DNA of 64,000 nucleotides. It comes from an uncultured Algimonas sp. (GTDB taxonomy: Bacteria; Pseudomonadota; Alphaproteobacteria; Caulobacterales; Maricaulaceae). Of this stretch, positions 34,628 to 42,685 are shown piece after piece. Below the pieces are notes generated by a model. That model saw nothing but the letters and a program-made list of their open reading frames with translations. It did no database searches and was not told where the DNA came from. Made by a program: the position numbers and the translations under genes. Every line of letters begins with the position of its first letter. Within the stretch, counting starts at the first letter, position 1. The stretch is taken from NCBI RefSeq assembly GCF_947498175.1, contig NZ_CANMJB010000001.1, forward strand, positions 186,001 to 250,000, given 5' to 3'.

Positions 34628-35569
34628 TCAGCCGAACAGCTTGCTCACGCTTTCGTCGTTGGCGATGCGGCGGATGGCTTCGCCGAGCAGGGTGGCGGCG
34701 GAAAGTTCGCGGATCTTGTCGCAGGCCTTCACGGCTTCGGGCTGGCCGATCGTGTCGAGGATGACGACTTCCTTCAGCTCGCTGTTCGTGATGCGCTCCA
34801 CGGCCGGGCCGGACAGGACGCCGTGGGTGATGTAGGCGGAGACGGACGACGCGCCGTGATCCTTCAGCGCGGAGGCGGCGTTGGCGATGGTGCCGCCGCT
34901 ATCGATGATGTCGTCATAGAGGATGCAGTTGCGTCCGGCCACGTCGCCGATGATGTTCATGACCTCGCTCTCGCCCGCCTTAGGGCGCCGCTTGTCCACG
35001 ATGGCGATGTCGGCGTTGAACATCTTCGCGATGGAACGCGTCCGCACCACGCCGCCCGTGTCGGGCGAGACGAACATCAGGTCCTCGCGGTCCTTGGCCG
35101 ACCATTGGTCCTTGATGTCGGTGACGAAGACCGGCTGGCCGAACAGATTGTCGGTCGGGATGTCGAAGAAGCCCTGGATCTGCCCGGCATGCAGATCGAC
35201 GGTCAGGACGCGGTCGGCGCCTGCCGTGCTGATGAGGTTGGCGACCAGCTTGGCCGAAATCGGCGTGCGGCCGCCGGTCTTCCGGTCCTGCCGGGCATAG
35301 CCGTAATAGGGCACCACCGCCGTGATTCGCTTGGCCGAGGCCCGCACCAGCGCGTCGATCAGGATCAGCAATTCCATCAGATGGTCGTTGGCCGGGGCCG
35401 ATGTCGGCTGGATCAGGAAGATGTCCTCGCCGCGGACATTCTCGTTGATGCGGGCGAAGATTTCCTGGTCCCGGAACCGCTCGATGTCGATATTGGTCAG
35501 GGGGACGTCCAGGACGTCGGCAATGTCACGGGCGAGTGTTTCGTTCGCCGTGCCGCTGATGAGCTTCAT
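34628..35569 (-). CDS. prs: Ribose-phosphate pyrophosphokinase
   Basis: PRPP synthetase (313 residues). It has MKLISGTAN, the [15 protein letters not shown] region, the ATP/flexible-loop [34 protein letters not shown] and the PRPP-binding loop [12 protein letters not shown]. The product feeds purine, pyrimidine, histidine and Apt reactions. ATG 35569 is fixed by the family N-terminus. A strong terminator lies downstream. Confidence 0.97.
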   Translation of the reverse strand: MKLISGTANETLARDIADVLDVPLTNIDIERFRDQEIFARINENVRGEDIFLIQPTSAPANDHLMELLILIDALVRASAKRITAVVPYYGYARQDRKTGGRTPISAKLVANLISTAGADRVLTVDLHAGQIQGFFDIPTDNLFGQPVFVTDIKDQWSAKDREDLMFVSPDTGGVVRTRSIAKMFNADIAIVDKRRPKAGESEVMNIIGDVAGRNCILYDDIIDSGGTIANAASALKDHGASSVSAYITHGVLSGPAVERITNSELKEVVILDTIGQPEAVKACDKIRELSAATLLGEAIRRIANDESVSKLFG

Positions 35570-35630
35570 TGAGGGTCCCTCCCAAGGGCAATCGCGCGCG
35601 TCCCCTAGACGGGATGAATGGGCGTGTAAA

Positions 35631-36371
35631 TCAGGCTGGGAGCATGATTGCGGATATGTTGCGCCCGAAGTCGCTTTTGCCGTTGTGAAGGCTGTGACGA
35701 TAGCTGAACAGCCGGTCGGGTTCCGCATAGGTGTCGTGCCGACTGGGCGCCGCTTCGACGCCCAGCTTCGCCAATCGCGCCCGGACATAGGCGGGCAGGT
35801 CGAAATGCAGCTTGCCGCCCCGGACGAAGAACGCGTCCGCGTCACGGTCCTGGTCAAGCACGGCCGTTTCGAAGTCCGACCGCACTTCGAACGATCGCGG
35901 ACCGATGCACGGTCCGATGGCGGCGCGGATGTCTCGGGCGCCTTGTCGGACCATCAGGTCGTGCGTCGCTTCGAGAATGCCGCCGACCGCCCCGCGCCAA
36001 CCCGCATGACAGGCGCCGACGACCCCGGCCTCTGCGTCCTCCCACAGAACGGGGACGCAGTCCGCCGCCAGCGCGGCCAGCGCCAGGCCCGGCGTGCGGG
36101 TCACGAGTCCGTCGCCCTTGGGCCGCTCGGGCAGGGGCGCATCGATCAGATGCGCCGTCGCGGAATGGGTCTGCCAGCAATTCTGCAGCGCGGCGGCGCC
36201 CAGCCATCGCCGCACGCGGTCGCGGTTTTCCTCGACATTGGACCGCGCATCTTCGGAGCCGAGACCGCAGTTCAGACTGTCCCAGGGCGGCGGCGAGACG
36301 CCCCCCGCACGACCCCAGAACCCATGCGGGACACGCAGATGCGCGCTATGGTGAACCCGGTGATCCGTCAC
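35631..36371 (-). CDS. pgeF: Multicopper-oxidase-like laccase/purine nucleoside phosphorylase (YfiH/PgeF family)
   Basis: A 246-residue YfiH-family protein. The zinc/copper ligands are seen in [14 protein letters not shown] and [13 protein letters not shown] (His, Cys, His). Family members are linked to peptidoglycan editing and to purine nucleoside phosphorolysis. I set the start at the GTG 36371 because it overlaps the upstream stop (GTGA) and leaves a normal family N-terminus ([11 protein letters not shown]). A longer TTG-started frame is unlikely. Confidence 0.92.
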   Translation of the reverse strand: MTDHRVHHSAHLRVPHGFWGRAGGVSPPPWDSLNCGLGSEDARSNVEENRDRVRRWLGAAALQNCWQTHSATAHLIDAPLPERPKGDGLVTRTPGLALAALAADCVPVLWEDAEAGVVGACHAGWRGAVGGILEATHDLMVRQGARDIRAAIGPCIGPRSFEVRSDFETAVLDQDRDADAFFVRGGKLHFDLPAYVRARLAKLGVEAAPSRHDTYAEPDRLFSYRHSLHNGKSDFGRNISAIMLPA

Positions 36372-37459
36372 GTGAAGCCCAGCGGATGAGGCAGGCCGGA
36401 CGAGGACAGGCAAACCGACTTGAACAATGTGCCCATCTCGTCCTCATCCAGCAGTCTATGCAGCTGCCGGAGAAGTTTGGGGCGCGCGCCCTCATGCTCG
36501 CGCAGCAGCGCGGCCGCCCGCACTTCGATGCCGAGACGCGACAGGAAGGTCCGTTGCGGCACGGGACCGTGAACGACGAGGCCCGCTTGGAGGGCGAGCG
36601 CGGCCAGCCCGGCGAAGTCCACGCGCGCGGTCAGGTCCGTGTCGCCCGGTGCGTCGAACGCGCCGACCTTTTCATGCCGCTTGATCGCTTGCAGCGTATC
36701 GCCGAATTCCGTGTGCGCGGGGCCGTAATCGATGAACAGCGCCCGGCCGCCACGCTGGGCGAACCGGTCGCGCAGATGGTCCACGATCTGTGCCGCGGCG
36801 GGGCAGATTTCCAGAAGGTCTCCATCCGCCGGGTCGGGATGCGTACCAGGAAAGGCCGTCGTCACGCTCTCGGGTGCGGTATGGCCGTCCGTTTCGAACC
36901 GCAGCTCGCTGCCGTCCGCGCCGACGCACCGTTCGCTCCAGCCGTCCGAAGTCTGGATGAATTGGCGGATGGGCAGGCAGTCGAGGAACTCGTTGCCGAC
37001 GATCAGCGTCGGGCGGTTGTCCACATCGTCGAGCGTGTCCGCCCAGCCGACCTGGACGCCGCTCGCGCCGAGCGTTTTCGCTTGCACCGCCTGCAACGCC
37101 GCCGAGGCCTCGATGAGGACGACGTTGGCGGCCTTGAAGCAATCCGGTTGCAAGGCGACCGTCTTCAGCATGTCCGCCATCATCACGCCGCGTCCCGGTC
37201 CGAGTTCGACCAGGTTGAACCGGTCGGGCCGGCCGAGATCGTCCCAGCTCTGGATCACCCACAGGCCGAGGCATTCGCCGAACATCTGGCTGATTTCCGG
37301 CGCGGTGACGAAATCGCCGTCCGAGCCGAGCGGGTCGCGGGTCGGGTAATAGCCGTCCACCGGATCGAGCAGGCAGAGCGTCATGTATTCCGCGACGCTG
37401 ATCGGGCCAGTCCGGTCGATCCGCGCACGGATGCGCTGGGCGAGCGCCGTGGATGCCAT
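36368..37459 (-). CDS. SAM-dependent methyltransferase, MidA/NDUFAF7 family
   Basis: A 363-residue class I methyltransferase of the MidA/NDUFAF7 family (COG1565). It has SVAEYMTLCLLDPVDGYYPTRDPLG-like opening sequence (seen as VAEYMTLCLLDPVDGYY), SAM motif VELGPGRGVMMADML, NEFLDCLPIRQF and FIDYGPA. In mitochondria NDUFAF7 methylates an arginine of the complex I 49-kDa subunit, the homologue of NuoD, which is also in this window; the bacterial role is not settled. It starts 4 nt after lgt and overlaps pgeF. Confidence 0.9.
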   Translation of the reverse strand: MASTALAQRIRARIDRTGPISVAEYMTLCLLDPVDGYYPTRDPLGSDGDFVTAPEISQMFGECLGLWVIQSWDDLGRPDRFNLVELGPGRGVMMADMLKTVALQPDCFKAANVVLIEASAALQAVQAKTLGASGVQVGWADTLDDVDNRPTLIVGNEFLDCLPIRQFIQTSDGWSERCVGADGSELRFETDGHTAPESVTTAFPGTHPDPADGDLLEICPAAAQIVDHLRDRFAQRGGRALFIDYGPAHTEFGDTLQAIKRHEKVGAFDAPGDTDLTARVDFAGLAALALQAGLVVHGPVPQRTFLSRLGIEVRAAALLREHEGARPKLLRQLHRLLDEDEMGTLFKSVCLSSSGLPHPLGFT

Positions 37460-37463
37460 CGAT

Positions 37464-38378
37464 CTAGGCCGTTCCAGGCGTGGCCGTCTTGCCGGTCCCG
37501 ATCCTGCGGCTGGCATAGGCGGGCTCGACCGCGGCCCGGCGCGCCGCCCAGATCGCGACACCCAGACCCACGGCGACCATGGGCAAGCTGTAGGCCATGC
37601 CGCGCGTCAACATTCCGAATTGCGGGATATTGTCCGGTGTGCGGACGAATTCGACCATGAAGCGGAACACGCCGTAGCCCATGACGAACACGCCCGTGAT
37701 CAGTCCGGGCTTGGTCAGACCCTTGAAGCGCGTCGTCAGCACGCGCAGGATCAGCCACAGGACGAACCCCTCCAGAAAGGCTTCGTAAAGCTGACTCGGA
37801 TGGCGCGGCAGGCTGTCCGGCGCCGTTTGGAAGATCACGCCCCAGGGCAGGTCAGTCGGGTGGCCGTAGAGTTCCTGATTGACGAAATTGGTGATGCGCA
37901 CCAGGCCGAGCCCGATCGGCGCGCCGATGCAGGCCAGATCGGCGAACCGCATGTAGGAGGTCTTCTTGCGCCAAGCCGCATAGCCCACGGCGGCGCAGAC
38001 GCCGAGAAAACCGCCGTGAAAGCTCATTCCCCCGTCCCAGATCTTTAAAACGTCAAAGGGCGCCGTCCAGATCATGTCGATCGAATAGAGCAGGACGAAG
38101 CCGATACGGCCGCCAATCAGGATTCCGAGGAAGGCATAGAACATGAGGTCCGAGAGATCCTCACGCGTCGGGATGATTTGCGGGCCGCGGGTCGGACCCG
38201 GCGGCAGCCAATGCTTGCCGGTTTCCGCGATGCGAACTGCGTATAGGTAGGCCGCGAACAGTCCGACCACATAGGCGATGCCGTACCATTTCACGGACAC
38301 GGGCCCGATCTCGAGCGCCGTCTCGTCCAGCCATGTCGGAAAAACGATCGCGCCGAAAAGGTCGATGAGGGAAATCAT
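37464..38378 (-). CDS. lgt: Prolipoprotein diacylglyceryl transferase
   Basis: Lgt (304 residues) is an inner-membrane enzyme that attaches diacylglyceryl to the lipobox cysteine of prolipoproteins. It has seven hydrophobic segments, KWYGIAYVVGLF, the ILIGGRIGFVLLY and GGMSFHGGFLGV motifs, and the Lgt signature RITNFVNQELYGHPT. The window also encodes several of its likely substrates (8608, 20835, 38810, 54934). First gene of the lgt-MidA-pgeF operon; divergent from ubiK. Confidence 0.96.
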   Translation of the reverse strand: MISLIDLFGAIVFPTWLDETALEIGPVSVKWYGIAYVVGLFAAYLYAVRIAETGKHWLPPGPTRGPQIIPTREDLSDLMFYAFLGILIGGRIGFVLLYSIDMIWTAPFDVLKIWDGGMSFHGGFLGVCAAVGYAAWRKKTSYMRFADLACIGAPIGLGLVRITNFVNQELYGHPTDLPWGVIFQTAPDSLPRHPSQLYEAFLEGFVLWLILRVLTTRFKGLTKPGLITGVFVMGYGVFRFMVEFVRTPDNIPQFGMLTRGMAYSLPMVAVGLGVAIWAARRAAVEPAYASRRIGTGKTATPGTA

Positions 38379-38487
38379 GGGGCCGCTCTACCGAAGGGAA
38401 GGGGGCGTGGGAACCCGCAACTGGCAATCGGAGGCGCCCATACCTAGATGATGCCTAGACGAAGCGTGACATCATACGGAGCCCCTC

Positions 38488-38772
38488 ATGCAAACCCGCA
38501 ACAAGCCGCTATCCGACATCTCCAATCTGTTCGCCAGTGCCGTGGGCGCAGCCAAGGGCGTGGGCGACGAGCTGAAGGCCGTCACCCGGTCGCAGGCGGA
38601 GAAATTCATCGCCGACATGGATCTCGTCACGCGCGAGGAACATGATGTGCTGAAAGCCCGCTTGGACGTGATGCAGGCCGAGCTGGATTCACTCAAGTCC
38701 GCGTCGAAGCCGACACGGGCCCGCAAAGCCGCGCCGAAGCGGCGGACGACCCAGTCAGACAAGAAAACCTGA
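38488..38772 (+). CDS. ubiK: Ubiquinone biosynthesis accessory factor UbiK-like (BMFP)
   Basis: A 94-residue coiled-coil protein of the UbiK/BMFP family. The N-terminal region LSDISNLFASAVGAAKGVGDEL, the conserved motif DLVTREEHDVLKARLD and the strongly basic tail (RARKAAPKRRTTQSDKK) match the family. UbiK supports the Ubi complex for ubiquinone synthesis, in line with the nuo genes. ATG 38488 is preceded by GGAGCC. It is divergent from lgt. Confidence 0.9.
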   Translation: MQTRNKPLSDISNLFASAVGAAKGVGDELKAVTRSQAEKFIADMDLVTREEHDVLKARLDVMQAELDSLKSASKPTRARKAAPKRRTTQSDKKT

Positions 38773-38809
38773 CTTCTGCCCCGCTTCGAAATGTGATAGT
38801 CTCGGAGCC

Positions 38810-39241
38810 ATGAAACTCTTCGGACATGCCAGTCTGTTCTGCCTGGCCGCCATCGCATCCGGCTGCGCGACCTCTGACCGCCAGAGCCGGGACGACGCGG
38901 TCGCGGAGCTGCTCGCCGATCCGCGTGTCGGACCGCCGGCTGAGCGCGTCTGTTTCGCCAGCAACATCGACCGCTTCACGGACTCGACGCCCTATTCGGT
39001 CGTTCTGAGCGTTTCGCCAAGCCAAGACTATCTGGTGACGACGCGCTACTGCCGGGATCTGGAGCGCGCTCAGAGCCTGAGGCTGGACTCGAACATGAAT
39101 TGTCTGGCGCGTTTCGACGGCATCCGGATCTACGAGACCGCGTTCGGAACCAATTCTCGAGGCGCGCTGGGGTTCAATCGATGCGTCGTCGATGAAATCT
39201 ACGAGTGGGACGCGGATGCAGCCGAGGATGGCGGGGGCTGA
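38810..39241 (+). CDS. Lipoprotein, DUF6491-like
   Basis: A 143-residue protein with a signal peptide and lipobox (LAAIASGCAT; Cys19). The mature part has ERVCFASNIDRFTDSTPYSVVLSVSPSQDYLV and ends with a cysteine pair (NMNCLARF...NRCVVDEIYEW). This pattern resembles the DUF6491 lipoproteins common in alpha- and gammaproteobacteria. Function unknown. It is convergent with the Kbp-like gene, with a REP-like hairpin between them. Confidence 0.8.
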   Translation: MKLFGHASLFCLAAIASGCATSDRQSRDDAVAELLADPRVGPPAERVCFASNIDRFTDSTPYSVVLSVSPSQDYLVTTRYCRDLERAQSLRLDSNMNCLARFDGIRIYETAFGTNSRGALGFNRCVVDEIYEWDADAAEDGGG

Positions 39242-39260
39242 CTTCGGTTTCCAGGCCGGG

Positions 39261-39287
39261 CGTCCCCGGCACGACATGCCGGGGACG
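39261..39287. repeat. REP-like hairpin, family A, copy 2
   Basis: CGTCCCCGGC (39261-39270) and GCCGGGGACG (39278-39287) pair perfectly with loop ACGACAT, and the outer TTCGG/CCGAA (39243-39247/39291-39295) can extend the stem. It lies between two convergent genes and could act as a bidirectional terminator. Confidence 0.8.
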
Positions 39288-39312
39288 GGGCCGAAACGGT
39301 GCCATCCTAGTC

Positions 39313-39774
39313 TCAGACGGACCTTGTGCCGCCGTCGAGGTCCGGGATCCGCAGGACTTGGCCGGGATAGATTTCGTCCGGATCCTTCAGCATCGGCCGG
39401 TTGGCGTCGAAGATCTTCGGATACAGGCTCGCCTTGCCGTAATGGGTCTGCGCGATGGCCGACAGCGTATCGCCGCGTTCGACCGTGTGGAAGCGCGAGG
39501 CCCGTCCGGCCGTGCGCGTGGACAGGCCGTCCTTCACGCCGCTGACACCTTCGATATTGCCGACCGAGAGAATGATCTTTTCCTTCATCTCCTGGCTGGC
39601 CGCTTCGCCCTTGACGGTCACGACGCCGTCTTCGTCGACGGACATGTTCACGCCGTCCGTTTCGAGGTCGTAGCTTTTGACTTCCTTTTTGAGCTTCTCT
39701 TCGGCGTCGTCGTCTCCGAACAGTTTTCCGAGGCCGCGGCCCGCCGCTTTGACGAAGGGGATCAATCCGAACAT
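39313..39774 (-). CDS. BON-LysM protein (Kbp/YgaU-like)
   Basis: A 153-residue cytoplasmic protein with no signal peptide. A BON domain (about residues 30-90, VKSYDLETDGVNMSVDEDG) is followed by a LysM domain (about 95-145, FHTVERGDTLSAIAQTHYG...KIFDANRPML). It matches the K+-binding protein Kbp (YgaU) of E. coli in size and domain order. ATG 39774 is preceded by AGGAG 7 nt upstream. Potassium binding is inferred from the family. Confidence 0.9.
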   Translation of the reverse strand: MFGLIPFVKAAGRGLGKLFGDDDAEEKLKKEVKSYDLETDGVNMSVDEDGVVTVKGEAASQEMKEKIILSVGNIEGVSGVKDGLSTRTAGRASRFHTVERGDTLSAIAQTHYGKASLYPKIFDANRPMLKDPDEIYPGQVLRIPDLDGGTRSV

Positions 39775-39860
39775 GCGTTATTCTCCTGCGAGTGGATAAA
39801 GGTTGGATAGCGGGGACATCCCGCTTCCCGAAAGCCTAACGCGCTGGAACCGCTTCGGTG

Positions 39861-39892
39861 CCATTTCGCGCAACCCCCATTTCGCGCAACCC
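39861..39892. repeat. Perfect 16-nt tandem duplication
   Basis: ccatttcgcgcaaccc occurs twice head to tail (39861-39876 and 39877-39892) in the 236-nt gap between the Kbp-like gene and the 43-residue microprotein. It is followed by the G-rich GGGGGATCAAGAGGGGGAT. It could be a binding site pair or a chance slippage product. No gene is seen in the rest of this gap. Confidence 0.7.
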
Positions 39893-40010
39893 CTAGGGGG
39901 ATCAAGAGGGGGATTAAGGTGTTGGCCTGGGACAAGGGGTTCGCTATTGGCGCACGCAATACCTTCAACGTGCCGCCCGCGCGGCGCTGCCAACGCGACA
40001 AGGACCGTTC

Positions 40011-40142
40011 ATGGCCTCTCTCATCCAAGCCGGCGTCAGCATTTTCGGTCTGTTCACCATGGACCCGGCCCTGCTGGCGTTTGCGATGATCTTCGTCTTC
40101 TTCGCCGTGCTGAACTATATCGACAAGAAGCGCATCGACTAG
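40011..40142 (+). CDS. 43-residue membrane microprotein
   Basis: A short frame starting ATG 40011 after AAGGAC (6-8 nt spacing) and ending TAG 40142, 12 nt before the antiporter GTG. It encodes an amphipathic start (MASLIQAGVSIFGLFTM), one clear membrane helix (ALLAFAMIFVFFAVLNYI) and a basic end DKKRID, as expected for a small inner-membrane protein with a cytoplasmic C-terminus. Position suggests an antiporter accessory or regulator. No homologue is known to me. Confidence 0.65.
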   Translation: MASLIQAGVSIFGLFTMDPALLAFAMIFVFFAVLNYIDKKRID

Positions 40143-40154
40143 AGCGACGCTCTC

Positions 40155-41132
40155 GTGGCGTTGCTCGCCCCCACGCTTTTGCTGATCCTCGGCCTCGTCA
40201 TCCTCGTCGTGGCGGGGGACGTGCTCGTGCGCGGGGCGGCCGCGCTGGCGCGCCGGTGGGGCATACCGGCCCTGATCGTCGGCCTGACCATCGTGGCGTT
40301 CGGCACGTCGGCCCCCGAACTGGTCGTCAGCGTCGGGGCCGTGCTGGACGGGGTCGGCAACATGGCGGCCGGCAATGTGGTCGGCTCCAACATCGCCAAC
40401 GTCCTGCTGGCGCTGGGACTGCCCGCGCTGATCATGGCCATTCCGACCAATCTGAGCGGCGTGGCGCGCAACACCTTCGTCTGCATCGTCGCGACGCTGC
40501 TCTTCATCGGTCTGGCGTTCCTGGGCAATCCCATCATCTGGTGGCAGGGCGCGATCCTGTTCGCCGGGATCGTGATCTACCTGACCTGGATGTTCTTCCT
40601 CGCCCGCGCGGGCGTGGACGAGACGATCCTGGAGGAGATGGCCGAGATCGAGGAAGGCCAGGGCGGTCTGCCGAAATCCATCTGGGTCGATGTCCTGTAT
40701 GTCGGCGCCGGACTGGTCGGCCTCTTCTTGGGCGGAGAACTCATCGTCGGCAACGGCATCGCGCTGGCCTCCGGACTGGGCGTCTCGGAAACCGTCATCG
40801 GCCTGACCATCGTCGCCATCGGCACCTCCCTGCCGGAAATCGCGACAGTCGTCTTGGCGACCTTGCGCGGCCATTCCGAAGTGGCCATCGGCAACGTGCT
40901 GGGCTCTAACGTGTTCAACCTGTTCGCCGTGATGGGCGCGGCCGGTCTGGCCGGGCCCGTGCTGGTGGAACCGAGCCTCTTCCGGTTCGACTTCTGGGTC
41001 ATGCTGGCCACGACATTCATCCTGATGCTGTTCGTGATGACGCGCAAACCGATCGGCCGGAAGACCGGGGCGCTGTTCGTGCTATGCTATATTCTCTACA
41101 TGGCTGCCGTCGGCTTCGGCCTGGCCGGATAG
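40155..41132 (+). CDS. Calcium/sodium antiporter (CaCA family, YrbG-like)
   Basis: A 325-residue inner-membrane cation/Ca2+ exchanger with about ten helices in two inverted halves. The alpha-repeats are GLTIVAFGTSAPELVVSVGA (about residues 43-62) and GLTIVAIGTSLPEIATVVLA (about 216-235), both with the GTS-PE motif that binds the cation. A cytoplasmic acidic loop (DETILEEMAEIEEGQ) separates the halves. The start is a GTG. It follows the 43-residue microprotein and precedes the pterin cluster by 4 nt. Confidence 0.94.
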   Translation: MALLAPTLLLILGLVILVVAGDVLVRGAAALARRWGIPALIVGLTIVAFGTSAPELVVSVGAVLDGVGNMAAGNVVGSNIANVLLALGLPALIMAIPTNLSGVARNTFVCIVATLLFIGLAFLGNPIIWWQGAILFAGIVIYLTWMFFLARAGVDETILEEMAEIEEGQGGLPKSIWVDVLYVGAGLVGLFLGGELIVGNGIALASGLGVSETVIGLTIVAIGTSLPEIATVVLATLRGHSEVAIGNVLGSNVFNLFAVMGAAGLAGPVLVEPSLFRFDFWVMLATTFILMLFVMTRKPIGRKTGALFVLCYILYMAAVGFGLAG

Positions 41133-41136
41133 TCCC

Positions 41137-41517
41137 GTGCAAGTCGAAATCGAAAAGGATTTCCAGTTCGAAGCGGCGCATTATTTCGGCCATGCCGACG
41201 CCAACGACCTGTTCAAGAAGATCCATGGCCACAGCTTCAAGGGCCGCGTGACGATCCGCGGTGAGGCACAGTCCGACAAGGGCTGGGTGCGCGACCTCTG
41301 GAAGATCGAGACCATCGTGAAGGATACGGTCGCCCCGCTCGACCACGCCTTGCTCAACGAGGTCGAAGGCCTGGAACAACCGGCGCTGGAGCGCATCGCG
41401 CTGTGGATCTTCGAGCGGCTGGAGCCGCAACTGCCGGGCCTGCACTGCGTCGAAGTGGGCCGCCCGTCCTGCGGCGAACGCGCGCGGATCTATGCCGACA
41501 GCGTGAGGGCCGGTTGA
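41137..41517 (+). CDS. QueD/PTPS-family protein with altered active site
   Basis: A 126-residue 6-pyruvoyltetrahydropterin-synthase-fold protein. The zinc histidines are kept (FEAAH and the IHGHSF motif), as is the Asp-His pair (PLDHALLNEV). However, aligned with E. coli QueD without gaps from FEAAH to HGHSF, the catalytic cysteine is replaced by Phe (FKKIHGH instead of CGRLHGH). The C-terminal substrate-binding Glu is also not in place (GRPSCG instead of KETC). So it may not be a standard QueD. It starts at GTG 41137 and its stop overlaps the next gene (TTGA), forming a pterin cluster with the FolM-like and FolB genes. Confidence 0.88.
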   Translation: MQVEIEKDFQFEAAHYFGHADANDLFKKIHGHSFKGRVTIRGEAQSDKGWVRDLWKIETIVKDTVAPLDHALLNEVEGLEQPALERIALWIFERLEPQLPGLHCVEVGRPSCGERARIYADSVRAG

Positions 41518-42224
41518 GAACGGTCCTGATCACCGGCGGCGCGGCGCGCATCGGCGCGTACATTGCGCGCGGCCTGGCCGCCGATGGCTGGACCGTCTGC
41601 ATCCACTACCGCACCTCCGGCGCTCCGGCCGAAGCCTTGGCCTCGGAAATAGGCGGCGTGGCAGTCAGGGCGAACCTGCGCGTTCCGGCCGACGTGTCCG
41701 GTCTGGTGGACGCTGCCAGAGCCGCCCTGGGCGCACCGCTCTATGCGTTGATCAACAATGCCTCGACCTTCGATCCTGACGGTGCGGACGACTTCACCGA
41801 CGCGACCTTCGATCATCATATCGATGTGAACCTGCGCGCCGCGCTGCACCTGTCGCGCGACTTCGCGGCACAGGCGCCGGGGCAGGGCGCGATCGTCAAC
41901 ATGCTCGACCAGCGCATGCTGCGCCCCCATCCCGGCTATTTCACCTATGGTGTGGCCAAGGCCGGACTGCACTGGGCGACCCGGACCATGGCGCAGGCCT
42001 TCGCGCCGGACGTGCGCGTCAACGCCGTCGGCCCGGGCCCGACCCTGCGCAACCACATGCAGACCGAGGACGAGTTCGAGCGGGAACGGCGGGGCACCTT
42101 GCTCGGCCACGGCTCGCCACCGGACCAGATCGTGGACACGGTGCGCTACCTGCTCAGCGCGACCAGCGTCACCGGACAGATGGTCGCCGTCGATGGCGGC
42201 CAGCACCTCAATACCGAGCCCTGA
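41514..42224 (+). CDS. SDR oxidoreductase, FolM/PTR1-like pteridine reductase
   Basis: A 236-residue short-chain dehydrogenase. It has the NADP-binding start LITGGAARIGAYIARGL, LINNASTFDPDGADDF, and catalytic Tyr/Lys in YFTYGVAKAGLHWATRTMA, and ends GQMVAVDGGQHL. The arginine-containing cofactor loop (HYRTSGAPAE) fits NADPH-using FolM/PTR1/PruA pteridine reductases. The TTG start at 41514 is set by the TTGA overlap with the upstream gene; without it the protein would lack the first strand. The flanking QueD-like and FolB genes support a pterin substrate. Confidence 0.87.
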   Translation: MRTVLITGGAARIGAYIARGLAADGWTVCIHYRTSGAPAEALASEIGGVAVRANLRVPADVSGLVDAARAALGAPLYALINNASTFDPDGADDFTDATFDHHIDVNLRAALHLSRDFAAQAPGQGAIVNMLDQRMLRPHPGYFTYGVAKAGLHWATRTMAQAFAPDVRVNAVGPGPTLRNHMQTEDEFERERRGTLLGHGSPPDQIVDTVRYLLSATSVTGQMVAVDGGQHLNTEP

Positions 42225-42226
42225 CC

Positions 42227-42625
42227 ATGAACCGACCCGTCTTCCGCCGTTTTTCCCGCCGCGAGAAGGTTTCGACCCGCATCATGGTGCGCGGCCTGCT
42301 GATCCAGGCCAGCATCGGCGTGCACCCGCACGAACACGAACAGACCCAGCCGGTCGTCATCGACATCGAACTGGACATGGGCGGCATGGCGCTGCCCAAA
42401 GGCGACCGGCTGTCCGAAACGCTCGACTACGCCCTCGTGGCCGAAGCGGCGGAACGGATCGCCTTGAAGGCCCACGTCCAACTCGTTGAAACATTGGCCG
42501 AACGCATCGCCGATTGGGCGTTGGCCGAAGACAGCCGCGTCCAGCGCGTCGCCGTCTCCATCGCCAAGCCGCAAGCCTTGCTGAAGGCGGATGCGGCAGG
42601 CGTGGAGGTGGTGAAGAGCCGCTAG
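42227..42625 (+). CDS. folB: Dihydroneopterin aldolase/epimerase (FolB family)
   Basis: A 132-residue FolB-family enzyme: aldol cleavage of dihydroneopterin in folate synthesis, with possible epimerase activity. It has VRGLLIQASIGVHPHEHEQTQPV (family GVxxxE region), the DYALVAEA segment, LVETLAERIADW and the lysine motif SIAKPQAL. The N-terminal 20 basic residues are an extension. It starts 2 nt after the SDR stop. Whether it acts in folate or in a tetrahydropterin branch (FolX-like) is open. Confidence 0.88.
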   Translation: MNRPVFRRFSRREKVSTRIMVRGLLIQASIGVHPHEHEQTQPVVIDIELDMGGMALPKGDRLSETLDYALVAEAAERIALKAHVQLVETLAERIADWALAEDSRVQRVAVSIAKPQALLKADAAGVEVVKSR

Positions 42626-42685
42626 GTCCCGGTTGCGGGGCGGCCGGCCACATTCGCGCCGCATTTCGACCACAGGCGAGACAAC

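Noticed and set aside
36371-36413. TTG 36413 as pgeF start
   Set aside because: It would overlap the methyltransferase gene by 46 nt and add a non-family leader; GTG 36371 gives the GTGA overlap and a normal N-terminus.
39762-40874. 370-codon minus-strand frame opposite the antiporter
   Set aside because: Composition is that of an antisense shadow (Asp/Gln/Arg-rich repeats), while the plus strand encodes a clear CaCA antiporter.
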